NCBI GenBank assembly: GCA_964657445.1
Contig: CAZZVB010000105.1
Span: 1 to 15,090 of the forward strand
DNA from: LMUY01 sp964657445
Lineage (GTDB): Bacteria > Pseudomonadota > Alphaproteobacteria > Acetobacterales > Acetobacteraceae
Length of the DNA: 15,090 nt
Direction of reading: 5' to 3'
Shown here: positions 6,996-13,494 of the stretch, one piece after another
Numbering within the stretch: position 1 is the first letter of the stretch
Layout: each line of letters opens with the position of its first letter
Program-made: the position numbers and the translations under genes
Notes under the pieces: model-generated
The model's input: the letters and a program-made list of their open reading frames with translations, nothing else
Told to the model about the DNA's origin: nothing
Database searches by the model: none

Positions 6996-7018
6996 CCGGT
7001 CCGGGGCATGCCTACCCT
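6990..7018 (+). promoter_or_regulatory. Candidate dapA promoter
   Basis: TTGCAG (6990-6995), a 17-base spacer, then TACCCT (7013-7018), about 29 bases before the dapA ATG. The -35 hexamer is the complement of the proposed slt -35, so the two divergent promoters would share the same six base pairs and could compete for polymerase. Motif match only. Confidence 0.4.
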
Positions 7019-7046
7019 ACCATCCCCCACTCCCGGATCTCGTCCC

Positions 7047-7925
7047 ATGTTCACTGGCTCGCTCGTCGCCCTCATCACCCCCATGCGCCCGGACGGCGCA
7101 GTGGACGAGGACGCGTTCGCCAACTTCGTGGAATGGCAGATCAAGCAGGGCACGCAGGGGCTCGTCCCCGTCGGCACCACCGGCGAAAGTCCGACCTTGT
7201 CGCATGCCGAGCACAAGCGGGTGGTGGAGATCGCCATCGAGGTCGCCGCCGGCCGGGTGCCGGTGATCGCGGGCGCCGGGTCGAATTGCACGGCCGAGGC
7301 GATCGAGTTGGCGCAGCATGCCAAGGACGCCGGCGCGGATGCCGTGCTGGTGGTGACGCCCTATTACAACAAACCGACCCAGGACGGGCTGTACCGGCAC
7401 TTCACCGCCATCGCCGACACAGTCGAAATCCCGATCATCATCTACAACATCCCGCCGCGCTCGGTCGTGGACATGAGCGTGGAGACGATGGGGCGACTGG
7501 CAAGGCACCGCAACATCGTGGGCGTGAAGGATGCTACCGCCAACCTGGCCCGGCCGCTGCACACCTCCGCGGCGTGCGGCGACAGCTTCGTCCAATTGTC
7601 CGGCGAGGATCACACCGCGCTCGCCTTCCTGGCCGCAGGCGGGCAGGGCTGCATCAGCGTCACCGGCAACATCGCGCCTGCGCAGTGCAGCGCCATGCAC
7701 GCCGCTTGGGCCGAAGGCCGGGTCGCGGAGGCGATGGCGATACAGCGGCGGCTGGTGCCTGTGCATGATGCGATGTTCGCGGAGTCCAATCCCGGCCCGG
7801 TGAAATACGCTGCCAGCCTGCTCGGCTATGGCAGCGAGCATTGCCGCTTGCCGATGGCGCCGATCGCCGACGCCACGAAGCAGCGGGTTCGGGCCGCCAT
7901 GACCGGCGCGGGGCTGTTGAACTAG
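7047..7925 (+). CDS. dapA: 4-hydroxy-tetrahydrodipicolinate synthase
   Basis: A TIM-barrel enzyme of 292 residues that condenses pyruvate with aspartate semialdehyde, the first committed step toward lysine and meso-diaminopimelate for peptidoglycan. Active-site residues fall at the same numbers as in the E. coli enzyme: T44 and T45 (GTTGESPT), Y106/Y107 (VTPYYNKPTQ), Y133, R138 (IIYNIPPRS) and Schiff-base lysine K161 (GVKDAT). The MFTGSLVALITPM start at 7047 is the family norm; the 21 extra codons from the upstream ATG at 6984 are not family-like. No strong ribosome site is seen. smpB follows after two bases. The gene is divergent from slt, another cell-wall gene. Lysine feedback is possible but cannot be judged here. 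Confidence 0.97.
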   Translation: MFTGSLVALITPMRPDGAVDEDAFANFVEWQIKQGTQGLVPVGTTGESPTLSHAEHKRVVEIAIEVAAGRVPVIAGAGSNCTAEAIELAQHAKDAGADAVLVVTPYYNKPTQDGLYRHFTAIADTVEIPIIIYNIPPRSVVDMSVETMGRLARHRNIVGVKDATANLARPLHTSAACGDSFVQLSGEDHTALAFLAAGGQGCISVTGNIAPAQCSAMHAAWAEGRVAEAMAIQRRLVPVHDAMFAESNPGPVKYAASLLGYGSEHCRLPMAPIADATKQRVRAAMTGAGLLN

Positions 7926-7927
7926 CG

Positions 7928-8413
7928 ATGGCGGCGGAAAAGAAGAAAAGCGGCCTGATCAGTCACGGCTTGGCCGCGCAGAACCGGAAGGCCCGCTTCG
8001 ATTACACGATCAAGCAGACCGTCGAAGCAGGCATCGTGCTGAAAGGCCCGGAGGTCAAAAGCCTGCGTCACGGCCGGGCCACGATCACCGAAGCCTGGGC
8101 GGGCGAGCGGGATGGGGAGATGTGGCTGTTCAATTGCTACATCCCCGAATACCAGGGCGGCATCCTGTCCAAGTTCGAGCCGCGGGCGCCGCGCAAGCTC
8201 CTGGTGAAGAAGAAGCAGCGAGACGGGCTGCTCGGCGCCATCAGCAAGGACGGGTATTCCATCGTCCCGCTCGACATCCACTTCAACGATCGCGGCCTGG
8301 CCAAGGTCCTGCTCGGACTGGGGCAGGGCAAGCAGAAGGCCGACAAGCGCCAGGCGGCCGCCGCCAAGGATTGGGCGAGGGACAAGGCGCGGCTGATGCG
8401 CGACCGGGGCTGA
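7928..8413 (+). CDS. smpB: SsrA (tmRNA)-binding protein
   Basis: A 161-residue partner of tmRNA in trans-translation, rescuing ribosomes stalled on broken mRNAs. Recognisable parts are AAQNRKARFDYTI (16-28), GIVLKGPEVKSLRHG (35-49), WLFNCYIPEYQGG (66-78) and PRKLLVKKKQ (88-97), then a basic C-terminal tail with the DKR triplet at 139-141, which in relatives is needed for tmRNA accommodation in the ribosome. The residue before DKR is Ala (A138), where the E. coli protein has His136. The ATG at 7928 comes two bases after the dapA stop, so the genes are likely co-transcribed. Further-upstream in-frame starts lie within dapA and are rejected. The stop codon lies inside a perfect 8-bp hairpin. No tmRNA gene is in the window. 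Confidence 0.96.
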   Translation: MAAEKKKSGLISHGLAAQNRKARFDYTIKQTVEAGIVLKGPEVKSLRHGRATITEAWAGERDGEMWLFNCYIPEYQGGILSKFEPRAPRKLLVKKKQRDGLLGAISKDGYSIVPLDIHFNDRGLAKVLLGLGQGKQKADKRQAAAAKDWARDKARLMRDRG

Positions 8414-8430
8414 CGATCATCGCGTCAGCC
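8408..8430. terminator. Hairpin at the smpB stop codon, possible bidirectional terminator
   Basis: GGCTGACG (8408-8415) and CGTCAGCC (8423-8430) form a perfect 8-bp stem with a 7-base loop. The smpB TGA is inside the left arm. The next gene runs toward it on the other strand and ends 18 bases further on, so the hairpin may serve both directions. There is no T-tract. Confidence 0.5.
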
Positions 8431-8448
8431 CACAGTCCGCGCCGCCGT

Positions 8449-8739
8449 TCAACGGGCCGCCAGCGTGCTGGCCGTCGCCCCGTTCAGCACCAGCCTGCCG
8501 CCCTGCGACCCGATGTCACTGAGCTTGACCTCGGACAAGTGGTTGCCCGGCGTCCTGACGAAGCCATGCCAGACCACCGCCGTATCGCCCTGGACGGACT
8601 TCACGCTGCCAAGCACCGCGCCGCTCGCGTCATAGAGAAAGGCTCCAGCGTCTGCCTGGGAGGGTTGCGCGGAGACCGGCACGGCGATGCTCAGTCCCAT
8701 CAAAAGGGCGCAGACTCCCGTAAACCGTCCAAATGTCAT
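8449..8739 (-). CDS. Small secreted protein of unknown function
   Basis: A 96-residue protein with a signal peptide (about residues 1-24: MTFGRFTG, hydrophobic LLMGLSIAV, likely cleavage at VSA-QP). The mature 72 residues look beta-rich: FLYDASGAVLGSVKSVQGDTAVVWHGF, then a GNHLSEVKLSDI segment and RLVLNGATASTLAAR. The pattern of a residue name followed by G-x-x-x-G-x-V-x-S-V recalls PRC-barrel-like or related small periplasmic domains, but I cannot assign it. A strong ribosome site, GAGGAG on the minus strand (8748-8753), lies 8 bases before the ATG. It is transcribed away from a TetR-family gene with an inverted repeat between them, so it is a likely target of that regulator. Confidence 0.75.
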   Translation of the reverse strand: MTFGRFTGVCALLMGLSIAVPVSAQPSQADAGAFLYDASGAVLGSVKSVQGDTAVVWHGFVRTPGNHLSEVKLSDIGSQGGRLVLNGATASTLAAR

Positions 8740-8747
8740 GATACTCG

Positions 8748-8753
8748 CTCCTC
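8748..8753 (-). promoter_or_regulatory. Ribosome binding site of the 96-aa secreted protein
   Basis: GAGGAG on the minus strand, 8 bases before the ATG at 8739. It is one of the strongest ribosome sites in the window, supports this small gene as real and fixes its start. Confidence 0.8.
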
Positions 8754-8761
8754 AAAAAGCA

Positions 8762-8806
8762 ACCGGTCTTTGGGTACCGGTCGGTATGTGTAATAGATAC
8801 CAACCG
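8762..8806. promoter_or_regulatory. Candidate TetR-family operator between divergent genes
   Basis: CGGTCGGTAT (8778-8787) and ATACCAACCG (8797-8806) are inverted repeats matching at 9 of 10 positions, separated by 9 bases, giving a dyad 29 bases long. The left arm is part of ACCGGT (8776-8781), and another ACCGGT lies at 8762-8767, 14 bases upstream, as a possible extra half-site. The region is distinctly AT-richer than its surroundings, and both divergent promoters must lie here. I could not assign a convincing -35/-10 pair for either gene. Autoregulation by the adjacent TetR-family protein is the natural inference. Confidence 0.6.
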
Positions 8807-8846
8807 AAATTCAGATTTCAAGCGGTTTTTCAATGATGGCTGCATT

Positions 8847-9467
8847 ATGCGTCTGACGCGGGAAGAAAGCCGGGAGCAAACCCGGGAGCGGCTGATCGAG
8901 GCCGCGAAGGCGTGCCTGATCCGCAAGGGTTACGAGGGGGCCAGTATCGGTGACATCGCCGAGGAAGCCGGTTTCACCAAGGGCGCTTTCTTCTCGAACT
9001 TCGAAAGCAAGGAAGCCCTGCTGCTCGAGATTTTGCGCCGGCACAAAGCCGACGAGATCGACCGCATGGCGGCGATCAGCCTCGACGAGGCGAACACCCC
9101 GGTGTCCTCGCCGGCGCTGGAGCGTTACATCGACCGCCTGGACATCGATTGCGGGTTCACGTTGCTGGACATCCAGTTGGAGTTGCAGGCCAGCCGCAAT
9201 CCCGCCTTTGCCGTGCAATATGCCGAGGTCGAACAGGTATTCCGCTCAGGCCTGGCCAAGTTGCTCGCAGGTACCTTCGAACGTGCCGGCCGCACCATGC
9301 CGGGAACACCCGCTCAGCTTGCCGACATCATGCTTGCGCTGACCCGCGGTCTGGTGCTGGGCCACGTCGCCGACCCGCGACGGCCGCCGTTCAGCCACAA
9401 CATCAAGCTCGTGTTGTGGAGCTTGCTGATGAGTGCGGCCCCGTCCGAGCCAGGGCCGGCTGGTTAG
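8847..9467 (+). CDS. TetR/AcrR-family transcriptional regulator
   Basis: A 206-residue one-domain-pair repressor. The N-terminal helix-turn-helix is clear: TRERLIEAAKACLIRKGYEGASIGDIAEEAGFTKGAFFSNF... spans about residues 12-57, with the recognition helix near GFTKGAFFSNF (42-52). The rest is the helical ligand-binding and dimer domain, whose effector cannot be read from sequence. The ATG at 8847 gives the usual spacing before the helix-turn-helix; no clear ribosome site is seen, and nearby ATGs at 8833 and 8836 are out of frame. It is divergent from the 96-aa secreted protein, with a strong inverted repeat between them. The stop TAG is part of the TAGGAT at the start of a hairpin repeat. AcrR-like efflux control is possible, but no transporter is adjacent. 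Confidence 0.92.
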   Translation: MRLTREESREQTRERLIEAAKACLIRKGYEGASIGDIAEEAGFTKGAFFSNFESKEALLLEILRRHKADEIDRMAAISLDEANTPVSSPALERYIDRLDIDCGFTLLDIQLELQASRNPAFAVQYAEVEQVFRSGLAKLLAGTFERAGRTMPGTPAQLADIMLALTRGLVLGHVADPRRPPFSHNIKLVLWSLLMSAAPSEPGPAG

Positions 9468-9493
9468 GATTGCCCTGCCTTCGGCTCGCGATG
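9465..9493. repeat. REP-like hairpin at the tetR 3' end
   Basis: Outer stem ATTGC (9469-9473) with GCGAT (9488-9492, one G-U pair), inner stem GCC (9477-9479) with GGC (9483-9485), triloop TTC (9480-9482), and internal loop of 3 and 2 bases. It begins with TAGGAT (9465-9470), whose TAG is the stop codon of the regulator. Architecture and the leading TAGGAT match the element at 4552-4581. It may also end transcription between the convergent genes on either side. Confidence 0.55.
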
Positions 9494-9531
9494 ACCGGCT
9501 GCGCGCCGCCCGGCCCGTTCTTCAGCGAGCG

Positions 9532-9717
9532 CTAGGCCAGGAAGATCGCCATCAGGATCAGCAGGACAACGACGGCGATTACGGCCCCGGTGGCAAAGCT
9601 GGTGAAGCTGCCCCAGAACGCCTGGCGGTCGGCGACGAACGCCTCGTCGATGGCAGGACCGGGCTCGGTGACCGTGCTGGTGCCATGCGGCGTTTCGGTG
9701 GTGACGACGGTTGCCAT
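9532..9717 (-). CDS. Small membrane protein, aa3-type cytochrome c oxidase subunit IV-like
   Basis: A 61-residue protein with a polar N-terminal half rich in Thr and one C-terminal membrane helix (about residues 41-61, ATGAVIAVVVLLILMAIFLA). The segment FVADRQAFWGSFTSFATG just before the helix resembles the small subunit IV of alphaproteobacterial aa3-type oxidases (about 40-60 residues, short soluble head, then a single helix). This is recognition by eye and moderately uncertain. A GAGGG ribosome site on the minus strand (9725-9729) lies 7 bases before the ATG, which supports a real gene. It follows purN by 36 bases on the same strand, so it may be read from the purM-purN transcript. No other oxidase gene is in the window. 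The alternative is an unrelated single-pass membrane peptide. Confidence 0.55.
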   Translation of the reverse strand: MATVVTTETPHGTSTVTEPGPAIDEAFVADRQAFWGSFTSFATGAVIAVVVLLILMAIFLA

Positions 9718-9753
9718 GATCAGGCCCTCAAACCTCGCAGCGATGCGCCGCTT

Positions 9754-10397
<644 letters not shown>

Positions 10398-10401
<4 letters not shown>

Positions 10402-11420
10402 ACGAACTCGACGATGGGTGGACCGTCGGCGGCCTCTATGCGGCCGATCGTGAACACCGTCTCGCCATGCTGCTGCAGCATGGCGGTCGCGGCCGGCGCG
10501 TCCTCCACCACCAGCGCCATGCCGATGCCGCAGTTGAACACGCGCAGCATCTCCGCCGATGCCACCCCGCCGCGCTCGGCCAGCCATTGCATCACCGCCG
10601 GGCGAGGCCAGGATGACCCGTCCAGGACCGCCTTGGTGCCGTGGGGCAGCGCGCGCGGCAGATTGCCGGGCAGTCCGCCGCCGGTGATGTGCGCTGCCGC
10701 TCGAAGCAAGCCGGCGCGATGCAGCGCCAGCACCGCCTTCACGTAGATCCGCGTCGGCTCCATCAGCGCCTCGGCCAGGGTGCGGCCTGCCGCGAACGGC
10801 GCCGGGTCACCCCAGCCGGTGTTGCCGCCGGACACGATCCGCCGCACCAGCGAGAACCCGTTGGAATGCACGCCGGAACTGGCGAGGCCGAGCACGCTCT
10901 GGCCGGGCGCCACCCCATCCGGCAGCAACGCGCCGCGTTCGGCGGCACCGACCGAGAACCCGGCGAGGTCGTAGTCGCCCGCGCCATACATGCCTGGCAT
11001 TTCCGCCGTTTCGCCCCCGACCAGGGCGCAGCCGGCGATCTCGCAGCCGCGCGCGATGCCGGCCACGACCCGGCCGGCCTGCTCCACATCCAGCGCGCCG
11101 GTCGCGAAATAATCGAGGAAGATCAATGGCTCAGCGCCCTGGACAATCAGATCGTTGACGCACATCGCGACCAGGTCGATGCCGACAGTGTCATGCTGCC
11201 CGGTGTCGATGGCGATCTTGAGCTTGGTGCCGACGCCGTCCGTGGTGGACACCAGCACCGGGTCGATGAAGCCAGCCGCCTTGAGGTCGAACAGCGCGCC
11301 GAAGCCGCCCAGCCCGCCCATGACGCCGGCCCGGCTGGTCGCCGCCGCCAGCGGCTTGATGCGATCCACCAGGGCATCGCCGGCCGCGATGTCCACCCCG
11401 GCGTCGCGGTAGGTCGTCAT
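10398..11420 (-). CDS. purM: Phosphoribosylformylglycinamidine cyclo-ligase (AIR synthetase)
   Basis: A 340-residue ATP-dependent enzyme that closes the imidazole ring to form AIR, the fifth step of IMP synthesis. Family signatures: MGGLGGFGALFDL (34-46), DGVGTKLKIAID (61-72), DLVAMCVNDLIVQGAEPL (82-99), ALVGGETAEMPGMY (132-145) and HITGGGLPGN near the C-terminal third. The ATG at 11420 gives MTTYRDAGVDI, the normal start; GAAGG on the minus strand lies about 10 bases upstream. An ATG at 11453 would add 11 residues with no family support. It overlaps purN by 4 bases and is divergent from the PerM-family gene across a 106-base gap that carries an inverted repeat. No purine riboswitch was recognised upstream. 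Confidence 0.97.
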
Positions 11421-11464
11421 GCTGCGGGCACCTTCGCAATTCTGTCGCCGCACTGGCCGGATCG

Positions 11465-11506
11465 GCTATGGTCGCCGCCATGCAGGCGTCTCGAAACAAC
11501 CATAGC
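11465..11506. promoter_or_regulatory. Inverted repeat in the purM/perM divergent gap
   Basis: GCTATGGT (11465-11472) and ACCATAGC (11499-11506) are perfect 8-base inverted repeats with a 26-base spacer, in the 106-base gap between two divergent starts. The arms could be a regulator's half-sites, or each could be a -10-like element facing its own gene. No convincing -35 elements accompany them, so this is a candidate only. Confidence 0.35.
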
Positions 11507-11526
11507 GGGCTGGAGGGTGCAACCGG

Positions 11527-12684
11527 ATGAGCCAGGTCCGCGTCGCCCCGCGCCTGCCGGAACCGCCACTGCCGCCGCCGCCGCCAAGGGCGCCGCCGGA
11601 GCCGAAGCGCGCGACGAAAGCGCAGCGCGTCGCCTTGCTCGTCGGCTTGGGCCTCGCTCTCCTACTGGCGCTGCAGCTCTTCGCATCGATCCTGCTGCCA
11701 TTCGTGATGGCGGCCGGGATCGCCTACTTCCTTGACCCGGTCGCAACGCAGATGACACGCGCCGGGGTGCGGCGCAGCTTCGCGGCCTTGCTGCTCGTGG
11801 TCGGGCTGGTCGCGAGCGGGTTGCTGTTCGCGCTGCTGCTGTATCCGCTGATCCTGTCGCAGATCGGCGTCCTGGTATCCCGTGTGCCAGCCTACGCCGC
11901 TGATCTGCGCATCTGGGCCGGGCAGGTGATCGTGCACCTGCAGGACCGGCTGGGCAGCGAGTATGTGGACGGCAAGCTACGCGACCTGGTGAGCGGGCAG
12001 GCCGGCGCGATGCTGGGCTTCATTGCCGCTGCGCTGACCCGCATCCTGGGTGGCGGGTTCGCGCTGTTCAACGTGCTGTCGCTGCTGCTGGTCACCCCGG
12101 TGGTCGCGTTTTACCTGCTGCGGGACTGGCCGACGATGGTGCAGCGGGTGGATGGCTGGCTGCCGCGCCGCTACGCCGGGGTGCTGCGCCTACAGGCGGC
12201 CGAGATGAACCGTATCCTCTCGGCCTGGGTGCGCGGCCAGGCGCTATGCTGCGTGCTGCTCGCGCTGTTTTACGCGCTGGCGCTGCAACTGGTCGGGCTT
12301 GATCTCGGCCTGATCGTGGGCCTGGCGGCGGGCGTGTTGTCCTTCATCCCTTACGTCGGATCGATCACCGGGGGCGTGACGTCGATCGGCCTTGCCCTGG
12401 CGCAATTCCCGACCTGGGCGGGCGTGTTCGAAGTCGTGGCCGTGTTCATCACCGGGCAACTGCTCGAAGGCTACGTGATCTATCCCCGCTTCCTTGGTGA
12501 CCGGGTGGAACTGCATGCCGTCTGGGTCATTTTCGCGCTGTTTGCCGGGGGCGCCGTCTTTGGTTTCCTCGGCGTGCTGCTCGCCGTGCCCGTCGCGGCG
12601 GTGATCGGCGTGTTGACCCGGTTCTGGCTGCGGCGCTACCTCGATAGCCCGCTTTACTCAGACCCTCCGCCGGATTTCACCTGA
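11527..12684 (+). CDS. AI-2E/PerM-family multi-pass membrane protein
   Basis: A 385-residue protein of the family that includes PerM and TqsA, often named AI-2E transporters although most members have no proven substrate. A cytoplasmic proline-rich head (residues 8-26, with seven prolines in a row split by one leucine) precedes about seven or eight membrane segments: roughly 34-52, 54-68, 85-110, 162-197, 237-256, 258-283, 298-312 and 331-365. Family landmarks are FIPYVGS (273-279), QLLEGYVIYPRFLGDRV (311-327) and GFLGVLLAVPVAA (346-358). The start is fixed by GGAGGG at 11512-11517, 9 bases upstream. hda follows after 23 bases; this pairing next to purMN and ppk recurs in alphaproteobacteria, to my knowledge. 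Transport of a signalling molecule is not implied here, since no quorum-sensing gene is near. Confidence 0.9.
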   Translation: MSQVRVAPRLPEPPLPPPPPRAPPEPKRATKAQRVALLVGLGLALLLALQLFASILLPFVMAAGIAYFLDPVATQMTRAGVRRSFAALLLVVGLVASGLLFALLLYPLILSQIGVLVSRVPAYAADLRIWAGQVIVHLQDRLGSEYVDGKLRDLVSGQAGAMLGFIAAALTRILGGGFALFNVLSLLLVTPVVAFYLLRDWPTMVQRVDGWLPRRYAGVLRLQAAEMNRILSAWVRGQALCCVLLALFYALALQLVGLDLGLIVGLAAGVLSFIPYVGSITGGVTSIGLALAQFPTWAGVFEVVAVFITGQLLEGYVIYPRFLGDRVELHAVWVIFALFAGGAVFGFLGVLLAVPVAAVIGVLTRFWLRRYLDSPLYSDPPPDFT

Positions 12685-12707
12685 TCCTGACCTTACCGAC
12701 CGCGCCT

Positions 12708-13388
12708 TTGTCACGCCAATTGCCGCTGCCGTTCGAACACGAAGCGACCTACGATCCGGCCGAGTTCCTGTCCGATCCCTGCAACGCCGAAGCGCTGGCG
12801 TGGCTGGACGTGCCCTGGCCGGCAAACCGGCTTGCGGTGTGGGGTGGCGCCGGCTGCGGCAAAACGCACTTGCTGCATGTTTGGCTCGCACGCAGCGGTG
12901 GCGAGGTGCTGCACGGCCCCTCGTTGCACGCATTGCCGGACATGCCGCTGACGGGTGGGATCGCCGTGGACGATGCGGACCGCGCGCCGGAAGAACCGCT
13001 GCTGCACCTGCTGAATGCGGCTGCGGAGGCTGGGCGGCCGGTGTTGTTCGCCGCACGCACCGCCCCGGCGCGGTGGCAGACCCGTCTTGCCGACCTGGCC
13101 AGCCGGGTGCGGGCCGCGACGGCGGTGCAACTTGCGCCGCCCGATGAAACGATGCTGCGGACGCTGTTCGCCAGCCTGCTGGCCGCGCGGCAATTGGCTG
13201 TGCCCGAGGCGTTGCAGGCCTGGCTGCTGGTGCGACTGCCGCGTGACCCGGCGGTCCTGCGGGTGGTGGCGGCGCGGCTCGATCACGCGGGCCTGGCGGC
13301 AGGCCGCCGGGTCACGCAGGCGATCGCGGCCCAGGCCCTGGCCGAGACGATGGCGTGCCTAGACGCGGCAGAAAATTCACTGTGCTGA
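12708..13388 (+). CDS. hdaA: Hda/HdaA-type regulator of DnaA (regulatory inactivation of DnaA)
   Basis: A 226-residue DnaA-like AAA+ protein. With the DNA-loaded beta clamp, Hda proteins stimulate ATP hydrolysis by DnaA to prevent re-initiation of replication. The N-terminus carries a clamp-binding motif, QLPLPF (residues 4-9), followed by Walker A GGAGCGKT (46-53) and a Walker B-like IAVDDAD (85-91). Arginines in the RLADLASRVRA segment (126-136) correspond to the region holding the arginine finger and box VII in this group. There is no C-terminal DNA-binding domain, as expected. The start is a TTG at 12708: no ATG fits, and only this start keeps the clamp motif at the very N-terminus. No clear ribosome site is seen, so expression may depend on read-through from the upstream membrane gene. 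Confidence 0.9.
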   Translation: MSRQLPLPFEHEATYDPAEFLSDPCNAEALAWLDVPWPANRLAVWGGAGCGKTHLLHVWLARSGGEVLHGPSLHALPDMPLTGGIAVDDADRAPEEPLLHLLNAAAEAGRPVLFAARTAPARWQTRLADLASRVRAATAVQLAPPDETMLRTLFASLLAARQLAVPEALQAWLLVRLPRDPAVLRVVAARLDHAGLAAGRRVTQAIAAQALAETMACLDAAENSLC

Positions 13389-13481
13389 CTTCAAACCGAG
13401 CGATATGGGCTTAGACCGCAGAATGCGTCGACCACCGGCTGCCTCCCGCGTGCCTCAACCACACACCGTCATGCCACCCGC

Positions 13482-13485
13482 AGGA
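13482..13485 (+). promoter_or_regulatory. Ribosome binding site deciding the ppk start
   Basis: AGGA lies 9 bases before the ATG at 13495. In-frame ATGs at 13471 and 13423 also keep the frame open but have no ribosome site and add only proline- and arginine-rich residues. The rest of the 106-base gap after hda (13389-13494) shows no clear promoter or terminator. Confidence 0.55.
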
Positions 13486-13494
13486 ACGACGACC

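Noticed and set aside
6959..7324. N-terminal extension of slt to an ATG at 7324
   Set aside because: It would run through the dapA coding region and hide the signal peptide that starts at 6958.
11527..12684. Evidence for an autoinducer-2 quorum-sensing system
   Set aside because: The family label AI-2E is historical. No luxS or lsr-type gene is nearby, and the neighbours are housekeeping genes.
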